A stretch of 64,000 nt of DNA, taken from assembly GCF_000735525.1 (NCBI RefSeq), contig NZ_JMPR01000020.1, positions 124,001-188,000 on the forward strand, given 5' to 3'. The notes beneath the pieces are model-generated. The model was not told where the DNA came from, ran no database searches, and worked only from the letters and a program-made list of their open reading frames with translations. The stretch comes from Tatumella ptyseos ATCC 33301. Lineage in GTDB: Bacteria > Pseudomonadota > Gammaproteobacteria > Enterobacterales > Enterobacteriaceae. Position 1 is the first letter of the stretch. Every line of letters starts with the position of its first letter. This document shows positions 9,365 through 17,856 of the stretch, piece by piece. Both the position numbers and the translations under genes were made by a program.

Positions 9365-10291
9365 ATGACGTATGCACTGGAAATCTCCGGGCTGACTAAA
9401 ACCTATGGTGAGAATATCCATGCCCTTAAAGGGCTGGATCTGACCGTCAGGGCCGGAGATTTTTACGCGTTACTGGGCCCGAACGGTGCCGGTAAATCCA
9501 CCACGATAGGTATCATCAGTTCACTGGTGAACAAAACTTCCGGACAGGTGAAAGTGTTTGGCTATGATCTTGAAAATGACAAGGTCAATGCTAAACGCCA
9601 GTTAGGCCTGGTACCGCAGGAATTCAATTTTAACCCCTTCGAAACCGTACTGCGGATTGTTGTCAGTCAGGCAGGGTATTACGGCGTTGAGCGGAAAGAG
9701 GCATTGATCAGAGCAGAGAAGTACCTGCGACAACTGGATCTCTGGGAAAAGCGTGATCAGCGGGCAAGAATGTTGTCCGGCGGGATGAAACGTCGCCTGA
9801 TGATAGCCCGTGCGCTGATGCATGAACCGAAGTTGTTAATTCTTGATGAACCGACGGCCGGGGTCGATATTGAGCTTCGTCGTTCCATGTGGACGTTCCT
9901 GAAAGCGCTGAACGAGCAGGGGACGACGATTATTCTGACGACCCACTATCTGGAAGAAGCCGAAATGCTGTGCCGTAATATCGGCATTATTCAGCGGGGA
10001 GAGCTGGTAGAAAATACGTCGATGAAAGCCCTGCTCGGCAAGCTAAAGTCTGAAACCTTTATTCTGGACCTGTCGCCGGACAGTCCGCGTCCGCAGCTTG
10101 ACGGGTTCACTGCTCAGCTGGTGGACTCCTCAACCCTGGAAGTCGAAGTTCTGCGTGAGCAGGGACTGAATGATGTCTTCAGTCAGCTGACATCACAGGG
10201 AATTTCGGTATTGAGTATGCGTAATAAAGCCAACCGTCTGGAAGAGCTGTTTGTCAGTCTGGTCAATGGTTCTGCGGAGGGAAATTCATGA
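9365..10291 (+). CDS. yadG: ABC transporter ATP-binding protein YadG
   Basis: The ATPase subunit of an ABC-2 type exporter with unknown substrate. Walker A is GPNGAGKST (about residue 39), the signature is LSGGMKRR (about 138), Walker B is LLILDEPTAGVD (about 156), and the switch histidine is in TTHYLEEAE. It has 308 residues, as in E. coli, where it is also uncharacterised. It overlaps yadH by four bases (ATGA), so the two are translationally coupled and form one transporter. Confidence 0.93.
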   Translation: MTYALEISGLTKTYGENIHALKGLDLTVRAGDFYALLGPNGAGKSTTIGIISSLVNKTSGQVKVFGYDLENDKVNAKRQLGLVPQEFNFNPFETVLRIVVSQAGYYGVERKEALIRAEKYLRQLDLWEKRDQRARMLSGGMKRRLMIARALMHEPKLLILDEPTAGVDIELRRSMWTFLKALNEQGTTIILTTHYLEEAEMLCRNIGIIQRGELVENTSMKALLGKLKSETFILDLSPDSPRPQLDGFTAQLVDSSTLEVEVLREQGLNDVFSQLTSQGISVLSMRNKANRLEELFVSLVNGSAEGNS

Positions 10292-11058
10292 CGCATTTAT
10301 ACTGGGTCGCGTTAAAGAGTATCTGGGGCAAAGAGATCCATCGTTTTATGCGGATCTGGATACAGACACTGGTGCCGCCGGTGATCACCATGACACTCTA
10401 TTTTATTATTTTCGGTAATCTGATTGGTTCCCGAATCGGTGATATGCATGGCTTCAGCTATATGCAGTTTATCGTGCCGGGTCTGATTATGATGTCGGTG
10501 ATCACCAACTCCTATTCCAACGTGGCTTCCTCTTTCTTCAGTGCAAAATTTCAGCGCAATATTGAAGAGTTACTGGTCGCTCCGGTGCCGACCCATATCA
10601 TAATTGCCGGCTATGTCGGCGGCGGCGTAGCGCGGGGGATCTGTGTCGGGATCCTGGTCACGGCAATTTCTCTGTGCTTTGTACCGTTTCATGTCTATTT
10701 CTGGCCAATGGTTGCGTTAACCATCGTCCTGACATCGGTGCTGTTTTCGCTGGCCGGGCTGCTGAATGCGGTATTTGCCCGTTCGTTTGATGATATCAGC
10801 CTGATCCCGACGTTCGTTCTGACACCGCTGACCTATCTGGGAGGCGTGTTTTATTCGCTGTCTCTGCTGCCGCCGGTCTGGCAGGTGATTTCCAAACTGA
10901 ACCCTATCGTCTACATGATCAGCGGGTTCCGTTATGGCTTCCTGGGGATCAGTGATGTTCCGGTCGCGTTAACCATTACTATTCTGCTGGTCTTTATCGC
11001 AGCTTTCTATACCCTGGTCTGGACACTGATCCAGCGCGGCAGAGGCTTACGTAGCTGA
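10288..11058 (+). CDS. yadH: ABC-2 type transporter permease YadH
   Basis: The membrane partner of YadG, 256 residues with about six hydrophobic segments; examples are VTITMTLYFIIFGNLIG (after PPVI), YMQFIVPGLIMMSVI and TILLVFIAAFYTLVWTLI. The ABC-2 permease motif NPIVYMISGFRYGFLG lies near the C-terminus. It overlaps the end of yadG by four bases. A GC-rich hairpin follows the stop. The transported compound is unknown; by family, a hydrophobic compound or surface polymer is plausible. Confidence 0.92.
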   Translation: MTHLYWVALKSIWGKEIHRFMRIWIQTLVPPVITMTLYFIIFGNLIGSRIGDMHGFSYMQFIVPGLIMMSVITNSYSNVASSFFSAKFQRNIEELLVAPVPTHIIIAGYVGGGVARGICVGILVTAISLCFVPFHVYFWPMVALTIVLTSVLFSLAGLLNAVFARSFDDISLIPTFVLTPLTYLGGVFYSLSLLPPVWQVISKLNPIVYMISGFRYGFLGISDVPVALTITILLVFIAAFYTLVWTLIQRGRGLRS

Positions 11059-11064
11059 TCTCCG

Positions 11065-11092
11065 CTCCCCGCCACCTCCCGGCGGCGGGGAG
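11065..11092. terminator. GC-rich hairpin between convergent yadH and panC
   Basis: A perfect 9-bp stem CTCCCCGCC/GGCGGGGAG surrounds a 10-base loop. T tracts are weak on both strands, so it may act as a bidirectional or Rho-assisted terminator. Confidence 0.55.
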
Positions 11093-11135
11093 ACCTTCCC
11101 GTCTTTTCTTCTGCAGTCAGTTCACCGGAAACCTG

Positions 11136-11984
11136 CTAAAGAGCCACCGTCTGATTATCAATCAGTCTGGCATCACCGAGCCAGGCCGCCATCAGGATCA
11201 CCGCATTACGGCTGTCAGATGTCAGCGGTTGCAGCGTCTCGCTGTCGCAAATCGCAATATTATCAGGGGTAAATCCGTATTCACGGAGCTGTGATCCCGC
11301 CTCCGCGATAAGTGTGCTGATATCGGTTTGTCCGGCCGTCAGTTGATCGGCGAGAGTGTTCATGACCTGGCTCAGGTAAGGGGCTTTGTTACGCTCTTCC
11401 GGCGTCAGATAGCCATTACGCGAGCTTAACGCCAGGTTATCCGGGGCTCGCACGGTAGGTACTCCGATTATCTCTATCGGGTAACCCAAATCGGCGACCA
11501 TTTTACGGATGACGAGTAACTGCTGAAAATCTTTCTCGCCAAAACAGGCGACATCCGGGCGTACCATATTAAAGAGCTTACTGACAATGGTGGTGACCCC
11601 CCGGAAATGGCCTGGCCGGCTTGCCCCTTCGAGTAAACCTGAAAGTCCGGGCACCTCAACAAAGGTCTGATCGTCAGTCCCCTGAGGATAAATAGCACTG
11701 ACCCCGGGCACAAACAGAATATCCGTCCGGTGTTGTTCCAGCTTTTCGCTGTCTTCGCGGAATGTCCGGGGATAACGGGACAGATCCTCAGGCTTATCAA
11801 ATTGCATCGGGTTCACAAAAATGGAAGCGACGACGATATCTGCATGGGCTCTGGCGGTAGCGATCAGTCGCAAATGTCCGTCATGCAGGTTTCCCATCGT
11901 TGGTACCAGGGCGATGCGCAGGTTTTTACGCCGCAGGCGACTGATTTCTTCCTGTAAGGCTGCGGGTGTTTCAATAATAAGCAT
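11136..11984 (-). CDS. panC: Pantothenate synthetase
   Basis: Joins pantoate and beta-alanine using ATP to give pantothenate, the vitamin precursor of coenzyme A. It is 282 residues, close to the usual 283. ATP-site signatures are [11 protein letters not shown] (about residues 28-38) and the KMSKS-like region around [17 protein letters not shown] and [12 protein letters not shown] are also family-typical. It follows panB by 26 bp on the same strand. The third gene of the usual cluster, panD, which makes beta-alanine, is not between panC and yadH, where only 77 bp remain. Confidence 0.97.
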   Translation of the reverse strand: MLIIETPAALQEEISRLRRKNLRIALVPTMGNLHDGHLRLIATARAHADIVVASIFVNPMQFDKPEDLSRYPRTFREDSEKLEQHRTDILFVPGVSAIYPQGTDDQTFVEVPGLSGLLEGASRPGHFRGVTTIVSKLFNMVRPDVACFGEKDFQQLLVIRKMVADLGYPIEIIGVPTVRAPDNLALSSRNGYLTPEERNKAPYLSQVMNTLADQLTAGQTDISTLIAEAGSQLREYGFTPDNIAICDSETLQPLTSDSRNAVILMAAWLGDARLIDNQTVAL

Positions 11985-12010
11985 GGAAGGTTTCCTTTCT
12001 TATTGAAATT

Positions 12011-12805
12011 TCAATGAAAACTGTGTTCTTCCGCCGGGTAACTGCCTTCAGCCACCTGACGTTTATACAGCGCAATCGCGGTGCGGATATCCCCGGTATC
12101 GGCAAGGAAGTTTTTACTGAATTTCGGAGGCTTACCGGGGGTGATCCCTAAGGCATCATGCATGACCAGAATTTGTCCGTCGGTACCGGCACCGGCACCG
12201 ATACCGATCACCGGAATGGATAACTCCGCGGTAATATGGCGAGCCAGCGATACCGGTACGCACTCAAGTACCAGTAATTGCGCGCCAGCCCGTTCGAGTG
12301 CCAGTGCATCACTGATCAGAGTGTCAGCCGCCGCCTGTTCGCGGCCCTGGACCTTGTAACCGCCAAAAATATTGACTGACTGAGGCGTCAGTCCCAGATG
12401 TCCGCAGACCGGTACTGCCCGTTCAGTCAGACAGCGTACGGTCTCACTCAGCCAGGCGCCTCCTTCCAGTTTGACCATATTGGCCCCGGCGCGCATAAGC
12501 TGTGCGGCATTTTCACAGGACTGTTCCGGGGTGGCATAGCTCATAAAGGGGAGGTCTGACATCAGCAACGCGGCGGGGGCCCCTTTACGCACCATGGCGG
12601 TGTGATAAGCAATATCCGCTACGGTGACCGGTAAGGTTGAGTCATGGCCCTGAAGGGTCATCCCCAGCGAATCCCCGACCAGCAGAACAGGGATCGCCTG
12701 CTCTGCAAAAAGGTGAGCAAAGCTATAATCGTAGGCCGTCAGCGCAGCAAATTTCTCTCCTGACTGCTTCCATTTTCTGAGATCCCGAAGGGTCACCGGT
12801 TTCAT
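12011..12805 (-). CDS. panB: 3-methyl-2-oxobutanoate hydroxymethyltransferase
   Basis: The first committed step of pantothenate synthesis: transfers a hydroxymethyl group from methylene-tetrahydrofolate to ketoisovalerate, giving ketopantoate. It has 264 residues, the E. coli length. Typical segments are [32 protein letters not shown] with the Mg-binding Asp, KLEGG and [19 protein letters not shown]. The ATG at 12805 has a weak Shine-Dalgarno (GAGG). It is cotranscribed with panC, and probably with folK 83 bp upstream. Confidence 0.97.
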   Translation of the reverse strand: MKPVTLRDLRKWKQSGEKFAALTAYDYSFAHLFAEQAIPVLLVGDSLGMTLQGHDSTLPVTVADIAYHTAMVRKGAPAALLMSDLPFMSYATPEQSCENAAQLMRAGANMVKLEGGAWLSETVRCLTERAVPVCGHLGLTPQSVNIFGGYKVQGREQAAADTLISDALALERAGAQLLVLECVPVSLARHITAELSIPVIGIGAGAGTDGQILVMHDALGITPGKPPKFSKNFLADTGDIRTAIALYKRQVAEGSYPAEEHSFH

Positions 12806-12888
12806 AATAACCTCTTGTCATCTTTTTTTTGATGCTGAAGTTTACCGGAATGTGATGAGCGGGGAAATGATCCCCCGCAGAGAAGACG

Positions 12889-13368
12889 TTACCAGAGGCT
12901 GATTTCGCGGCTATCCAGTGCAGCCAGTAACTCACTGACGGTTCGGCCATCCGGGAGACGGCAGTCCGGGGCGATTTCATTCAGGGGCAGCAACATAAAT
13001 GCGCGGCGGTGCATATCGTAATGCGGGACGGTTAACCGCGGAGTGTCGATAATCTGCTGACCAAATAACAAAATATCGAGATCCAGCGTGCGTGGCCCCC
13101 AGCGTTCATCTTTGCGGATACGACCCTGTTCCAGCTCAATACGCTGGGTGTGATCAAGCAAGTCGGCGGCTTCCAGTGACGTTTCAAGGGCAATCACCGC
13201 ATTCAGGTAATCCGGCTGATCGGGAGGGCCGTAAGGCGGAGTACGGTACAGGGAAGAGGTCGCGACACGCTGGCTGCCGGGAATGGCATCCAGCGCGTTG
13301 AGTGCGGCCTGCACCTGGTGCAGAGGGTCAGCAAGGTTGCTGCCCAGCGCAATGTAGACCCGGGTCAT
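12889..13368 (-). CDS. folK: 6-hydroxymethyl-7,8-dihydropterin pyrophosphokinase
   Basis: Transfers pyrophosphate from ATP to hydroxymethyl-dihydropterin in folate synthesis. It has 159 residues, matching the E. coli length. Family motifs are YIALGSNL at the N-terminus and the metal/ATP signature RWGPRTLDLDILLFG (about residues 88-102), with both catalytic aspartates. Its ATG is 3 bp after the pcnB stop, so the two are translationally linked, as in E. coli. Confidence 0.97.
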   Translation of the reverse strand: MTRVYIALGSNLADPLHQVQAALNALDAIPGSQRVATSSLYRTPPYGPPDQPDYLNAVIALETSLEAADLLDHTQRIELEQGRIRKDERWGPRTLDLDILLFGQQIIDTPRLTVPHYDMHRRAFMLLPLNEIAPDCRLPDGRTVSELLAALDSREISLW

Positions 13369-13371
13369 TAA

Positions 13372-14781
13372 TCAGCTCTTCCGGGCTGCAGGCTGACGGC
13401 GACGGGAGCGATTATGCCGGCGGCGCTGCGTAGGATCCGTGCCCAGGCTCTGGATCATCGAGGCCTGACGCGGAGGCGGGGCTGACTGGAACTCACCCCA
13501 CCACTGGGCCAGACGTTCCAGCTCAGCATTATTTTCGACTTCAGCGCGCAGCAGCAGTAAATCGTAAGCGGCCCGGAACTTCGGATGTTCCATCAGCTTC
13601 CAGGCGCGTTTGCCGTGCCTGCGAGGTAAACGAAGCTGCAGTGACCAGATATCACGGATCAGGCTGGTAATGCGTTTAGGAATGGCGATGGCACGGCAGG
13701 CTTCATCCAGCGTATCGTTCATCGCCAGGGCAAAGGCTTCGTACCAGGGCAGACCGCTTTCCTGGGCAATTTGCTGCGCTCGTTCAGATTGCGGATACCA
13801 GAGCATGGCCGCAAACAGGAACGCCGGGTTCACCCGCATATCATTGTGAATTCGGGTATCGGTATTTTTCAGCACCTGAACAATCATACGTTCCATTGCA
13901 CTATCTTCCTGAGCGGTCAGATACTGTGTAATGGTCGGGAACAGGGGCTGGAAGAGCTGGTATTGTTTAAGCAGAGCATAGGTCTGCTCGCCATAACCGG
14001 CCTGCAGCAGCTTCAGTGATTCTTCAAACAGACGTGCGGAAGGAACATCTTTCAACAGGGTTGCCAGCCGTGTAATCGGCTCTGCGGTGTGTGGATCGAT
14101 GGACATATTCAGTTTAGCCGCGAAACGGACAACACGGATCATCCGCACCGGATCTTCACGGTAACGGGTTTCCGGATCACCAATCAGGCGAATAATGCCC
14201 TGCTGTAAATCCTGCAGACCGCCGACATAATCACGGACCGTGAAGTCGGCTACGCTGTAGTAGAGGCTATTGATGGTCAGGTCGCGCCGCTGGGCATCAT
14301 CTTCAATTGAGCCAAAAATATTGTCCCGCAACAGCATTCCGTTCTGACCGCGCTGAGACTGATTGCGATCCTCTGCGGTATCGGTCGCTGTTTCCAGCGC
14401 GTGATGCCCACGGAAGGTGGCGACCTCGATAACCTCAGGGCCGAACATGACGTGAGCCAGACGGAAGCGTCTGCCGACCAGGCGGCAGTTACGGAACAGC
14501 TTGCGCATTTGTTCAGGGGTGGCGTTGGTGGTAATGTCGAAATCTTTCGGTTTTTTACCCAGCAGAAGATCCCGGACACCGCCGCCCACCAGATAGGCTT
14601 CAAAGCCCGCTTTATTTAAGCGATACAACACCTTCAGCGCATTTTCGCTGATGTCCCGGCGGGAGATATTATGCTGATCGCGTGGAATGACAGTCATCAG
14701 ATTTTGGTCTTTTTTCTCTGCGGGGGCTTCTTCTTCACGAAGGAGGACTTTCCGGCAGAAATTCGCTACTCGGGTAAAAAT
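13372..14781 (-). CDS. pcnB: Poly(A) polymerase I, AUU start
   Basis: Adds 3' poly(A) tails that speed RNA decay and controls ColE1-type plasmid copy number through RNA I. The nucleotidyltransferase motif is [22 protein letters not shown]; the RNA/ATP region includes [24 protein letters not shown]; the tail is very basic ([17 protein letters not shown]). I start it at ATT (14781-14779), preceded by GAGGTG, because [13 protein letters not shown] aligns with the E. coli protein, which is known to start at AUU. The ATG seven codons upstream has no good ribosome site. This gives 469 residues. AUU starts depend on IF3 and keep expression low. It lies in an operon with gluQ upstream and folK downstream. 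Confidence 0.95.
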   Translation of the reverse strand: MFTRVANFCRKVLLREEEAPAEKKDQNLMTVIPRDQHNISRRDISENALKVLYRLNKAGFEAYLVGGGVRDLLLGKKPKDFDITTNATPEQMRKLFRNCRLVGRRFRLAHVMFGPEVIEVATFRGHHALETATDTAEDRNQSQRGQNGMLLRDNIFGSIEDDAQRRDLTINSLYYSVADFTVRDYVGGLQDLQQGIIRLIGDPETRYREDPVRMIRVVRFAAKLNMSIDPHTAEPITRLATLLKDVPSARLFEESLKLLQAGYGEQTYALLKQYQLFQPLFPTITQYLTAQEDSAMERMIVQVLKNTDTRIHNDMRVNPAFLFAAMLWYPQSERAQQIAQESGLPWYEAFALAMNDTLDEACRAIAIPKRITSLIRDIWSLQLRLPRRHGKRAWKLMEHPKFRAAYDLLLLRAEVENNAELERLAQWWGEFQSAPPPRQASMIQSLGTDPTQRRRHNRSRRRQPAARKS

Positions 14782-14870
14782 GGTACACCTCGACAGTGGC
14801 ATAAATTAAGTGATGCTCAAAACAGCGGCTAATCATAGCCTGTTGTGAGCTGTTTGAGAATGCTGTTAGG

Positions 14871-15755
14871 TTATCCGGTCGGGATTAATGCATCTTTCAT
14901 CGGAATTTTCCCCGGATCCCATTGTTTTATTGCCTGTTTTAACAACGCATCCCGCGAAAGGTCCCGCCAGAGCTCAGGCAATGGCTGGCCTAAAAACTGT
15001 AAAGCACAGGCTAAGACCGGCCGGGGATCATCAGCCGGTAACGACGGAGCATGGTTCTGTTTTGATAATTTCCCCCCGTCTGGCGTGATGACCAGCGGCA
15101 GGTGCATATAGTCGGGCACCGGCCAGCCCAGTTGCTGATACAAACTGATTTGCCTGACCGTGGGTTCAATCAGGTCTGCGCCCCGCACGATTTCCGTCAC
15201 TCCCTGATAATGGTCATCCACCACCACGGCGAGGTTATAGGCAAATAATCCGTCACGGCGATGAATGATAAAGTCTTCGGCGGCCAGTTGCGGATGCGTA
15301 ACTATGTTACCGCGCAGGCGGTCGGTGAATGAGAAAACCGGATGTTGCTGAAAAAAACGCAGGGCAGCCTCATTGGCAGGCAGATTCAGATGACGGCAAT
15401 GTCCGTCATAATAGCCTCCGGTTTGTTGAATACGGCGGCGACTACAGTGGCAGAAATAACTCTGGTGGTGTGAAATGAGCTGCTGAAGAATGTCATGATA
15501 TGCCCCGGCCCGTCGGGATTGCCACAGTATATCGCCGTCCCAATGCAGTCCGTAATGGTCAAGTTGCGTCAGGATGGTGTCAGCGGCGCCGGGGGCCTCG
15601 CGGGGAGGGTCAATATCTTCGATGCGAACCCGCCAGGTGCCTTGCTGTGCCCGGGCGCTGAGATAACTGCCGAGGGCGGCAATCAGCGAGCCGAAATGCA
15701 AGGGGCCGGAAGGTGAGGGGGCAAAGCGCCCGATACAGGAATTTTTTAACATCAT
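14871..15755 (-). CDS. gluQ: Glutamyl-queuosine tRNA(Asp) synthetase
   Basis: A truncated glutamyl-tRNA synthetase paralogue that attaches glutamate to the queuosine base in the anticodon of tRNA-Asp. It has only the catalytic Rossmann half, 294 residues, without an anticodon-binding domain. [11 protein letters not shown] replaces HIGH, and KLSKQN replaces KMSKS. A zinc site is formed by [10 protein letters not shown] and GHCRH. It lies between dksA and pcnB on the same strand, the E. coli order. The start at 15755 (or the second Met three bases on) is not resolved. Confidence 0.96.
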   Translation of the reverse strand: MMLKNSCIGRFAPSPSGPLHFGSLIAALGSYLSARAQQGTWRVRIEDIDPPREAPGAADTILTQLDHYGLHWDGDILWQSRRAGAYHDILQQLISHHQSYFCHCSRRRIQQTGGYYDGHCRHLNLPANEAALRFFQQHPVFSFTDRLRGNIVTHPQLAAEDFIIHRRDGLFAYNLAVVVDDHYQGVTEIVRGADLIEPTVRQISLYQQLGWPVPDYMHLPLVITPDGGKLSKQNHAPSLPADDPRPVLACALQFLGQPLPELWRDLSRDALLKQAIKQWDPGKIPMKDALIPTG

Positions 15756-15766
15756 AAGCAGAAATG

Positions 15767-15803
15767 GCCGGACAACACTGCCGCAATGGCAGTGCTGTCC
15801 GGC
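15767..15803 (-). other. Strong hairpin between dksA and gluQ
   Basis: A near-perfect 16-bp stem, GCCGGACAACACTGCC with GGCAGTGCTGTCCGGC, around a 5-base loop (15783-15787). No T tract follows on the minus strand, so it is more likely a processing or stability element that separates dksA output from gluQ-pcnB than a full terminator. Confidence 0.6.
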
Positions 15804-15824
15804 AGAGTAAGCTCAGGACCGGAG

Positions 15825-16280
15825 TTAACCAGCCATTTGCTTTTCACGGATTTCGGCCAGCGTCTTACAATCGATACATAAATCGGCTGTCGGACGAGCC
15901 TCAAGACGACGGATGCCAATCTCTACACCGCAGGATTCACAGTAACCGAAATCGTCATCTTCGACTTTTTTCAGGGTTTTCTCGATCTTTTTGATCAGTT
16001 TACGTTCACGGTCACGGTTACGCAGTTCCAGACTGAACTCTTCTTCCTGAGCGGCCCGGTCAACCGGATCCGGGAAGTTCGCCGCTTCGTCCTGCATATG
16101 TGTGACAGTACGGTCGACTTCATCCCTGAGTTGATTACGCCAGGCTTCAAGAATTTTTCTGAAGTGAGTCAGCTGGGCTTCGTTCATATACTCTTCGCCC
16201 GGTTTCCCTTGATATGGCTCCACCCCAGCGATGGCGAGGATACTCAGGGACGATGTTTTACGGTTTTGCCCTTCTTGCAT
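15825..16280 (-). CDS. dksA: RNA polymerase-binding transcription factor DksA
   Basis: Works with ppGpp to repress rRNA and ribosomal promoters and activate amino-acid genes during the stringent response. The ATG at 16280, with AGGAG upstream, gives 151 residues, identical in length to E. coli; seven extra upstream codons are rejected. A long coiled coil carries the acidic tip [14 protein letters not shown] with the two functional aspartates, followed by [21 protein letters not shown]. The zinc finger is CESC...CIDC (C-terminal third). It is almost unchanged from E. coli. Confidence 0.98.
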   Translation of the reverse strand: MQEGQNRKTSSLSILAIAGVEPYQGKPGEEYMNEAQLTHFRKILEAWRNQLRDEVDRTVTHMQDEAANFPDPVDRAAQEEEFSLELRNRDRERKLIKKIEKTLKKVEDDDFGYCESCGVEIGIRRLEARPTADLCIDCKTLAEIREKQMAG

Positions 16281-16459
16281 GCTGTTTCTCCTGGATAACA
16301 CGCACTATCGATTCCCATAGAGGGAAAAAAACAGGCCGCTATAAATAGCAGAAGCTATCCCTATTGGCAATTACTGATATTGTGTCTTGTTGCTCGCTTG
16401 TCAATAAGTTTGACATCAAAGCATAGAATAATCTTTGCAATACACATGATTGCGGCCTT

Positions 16460-17164
16460 TTACTGCCCGAAAGCCATAGAAAATTCTATTTTAGCATCGG
16501 CAGATGTCAGAGAGGCTTTATAGACCAGAATTTCGACCCCGGCGAGTCTGGCTTGATCAAGAAGTGCGGCATAGCGGGGATCAATGTGTCGGGCGACGTT
16601 TATTTGTTCAATTCCGCTATGTAAGACAGCAAAAAAAAGGACGGCCCGTTGACCGGACTCAGCAATCGCCATCAGTTCCCGCAGATGTTTTTGCCCGCGA
16701 ACGGTAACGGCATCCGGGAAATAGCCTTTTCCCTCCTCCAGCAGCGTGACCGATTTTACTTCAACATAGCAATCAGCGACTTCCGGTGCCCGGAGCAGAA
16801 AATCTATCCGGCTGCCCTCTGCGCCGTATTTCACTTCACGTTTACAGTCGCGGTAACCCGCCAGTTCAGAGATCACTCCGGCGGTGAAGGCTTCGTAAAA
16901 CAGTGAATTAGCCCGCAACGTGTTCACGCAAATCATATCGCCGGCAGCGGTTTCGGTCAGTTCCCAGCTATGAGGGTACTTACGGGTTTTACTGTCAGAG
17001 GTGGAATACCATACGGTATCGCCTGGCGTGGCACATCCTGTCATTGCGCCGGTATTGGCACAGTGAAGGGTAAAAATATCCCCTTGCGGGGTCTCAACAT
17101 CGGCCAGAAAACGTTTATAACGCTTAATTAAACGGGCAGATTTCAGTGCGGGAATGAACTGCAT
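16460..17164 (-). CDS. sfsA: DNA/RNA nuclease SfsA
   Basis: Sugar fermentation stimulation protein A, 234 residues. It was first identified as a factor that raises maltose gene expression; the family has an N-terminal OB-like part and a C-terminal PD-(D/E)XK-like nuclease fold. Visible signatures are [30 protein letters not shown] and [32 protein letters not shown], which holds the E-x-K of the nuclease motif. It lies between thpR and dksA, as in E. coli, 13 bp after thpR, so the two are probably cotranscribed. Confidence 0.94.
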   Translation of the reverse strand: MQFIPALKSARLIKRYKRFLADVETPQGDIFTLHCANTGAMTGCATPGDTVWYSTSDSKTRKYPHSWELTETAAGDMICVNTLRANSLFYEAFTAGVISELAGYRDCKREVKYGAEGSRIDFLLRAPEVADCYVEVKSVTLLEEGKGYFPDAVTVRGQKHLRELMAIAESGQRAVLFFAVLHSGIEQINVARHIDPRYAALLDQARLAGVEILVYKASLTSADAKIEFSMAFGQ

Positions 17165-17177
17165 AATGAAAATCTCT

Positions 17178-17717
17178 TTATGGGATAGTATCGGTCAGTA
17201 AAGGAAAGCGAGCCACACAATGGGAAGCCCGTCTCCGGCCACTGCCGGGGATGGCCATCAGGGAGAAGTCAGTCATCCGGGTTTGCCACGAAAACCCTGG
17301 CGCAGGCAGTTTCACCGGCTGGAAAGCCTGATGGATAAGCCGCACATGAGGGTGAAAAGGCAACGAAGGCTGCGGACACCCCTGGCGCGCAGCCCGCGAA
17401 CGCAACAGGGCTGCCAGTTGTAATAGCCCTGACGGAGCAGCACGGCTCCCCAGCCAGATATGGCCTGACCGGGGCCAGTGGCCGGCATCGTTCAGCGTCA
17501 GGGTAAAGGCCGGTTGGCGGATGCGGGCTGCCTGCTGTTGCAAACCTGCGACGGAAAGCTCACTGATCTCCCCGAGCCAGGCCAGTGTCATCATCAGTCC
17601 GGCCGCAGGCAGCGGACGCCCGTAATCCGCCGGAAAATGTTCTGCCCGCCAGGCCACCAGTGAACGTTGCAGCGCCGGGGGTAACGTGAGGGCAAAAAAA
17701 TACTGTTGTCCGGTCAT
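17178..17717 (-). CDS. thpR: 2H phosphoesterase family protein ThpR, degenerate active site
   Basis: By position and sequence this is ThpR/LigT, the RNA 2',3'-cyclic phosphodiesterase. The ATG at 17717 with GGGAG upstream gives 179 residues (176 in E. coli); an earlier start adds 24 unmatched residues. The fold is recognisable: [43 protein letters not shown] and PGFSW. The two catalytic HxTx motifs are not intact. The first reads MMTLAWLG where HLTLAFLG is expected, losing the histidine. The second reads HPHVRLI instead of HPHITLL, losing the threonine. The cyclic phosphodiesterase activity is therefore doubtful. It is divergent from hrpB and upstream of sfsA. Confidence 0.85.
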   Translation of the reverse strand: MTGQQYFFALTLPPALQRSLVAWRAEHFPADYGRPLPAAGLMMTLAWLGEISELSVAGLQQQAARIRQPAFTLTLNDAGHWPRSGHIWLGSRAAPSGLLQLAALLRSRAARQGCPQPSLPFHPHVRLIHQAFQPVKLPAPGFSWQTRMTDFSLMAIPGSGRRRASHCVARFPLLTDTIP

Positions 17718-17856
17718 TTCAGCTCCCTCAGACAGAAAAAGACGGTTGCTGTTGTCCGTCAGTCGCGCTGACGTTGAGCGGGTCAGCAAAGGTGAGGATG
17801 ATTTCGTAGAGTGTTATCATGCCGGCAATATTAACATAGCTTGTGCGGAGTTTTCG

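Noticed and set aside
17686-17856. 57-codon N-terminal extension of hrpB
   Set aside because: It overlaps the divergent thpR start, has no family match, and a ribosome site precedes the TTG at 17857 instead.
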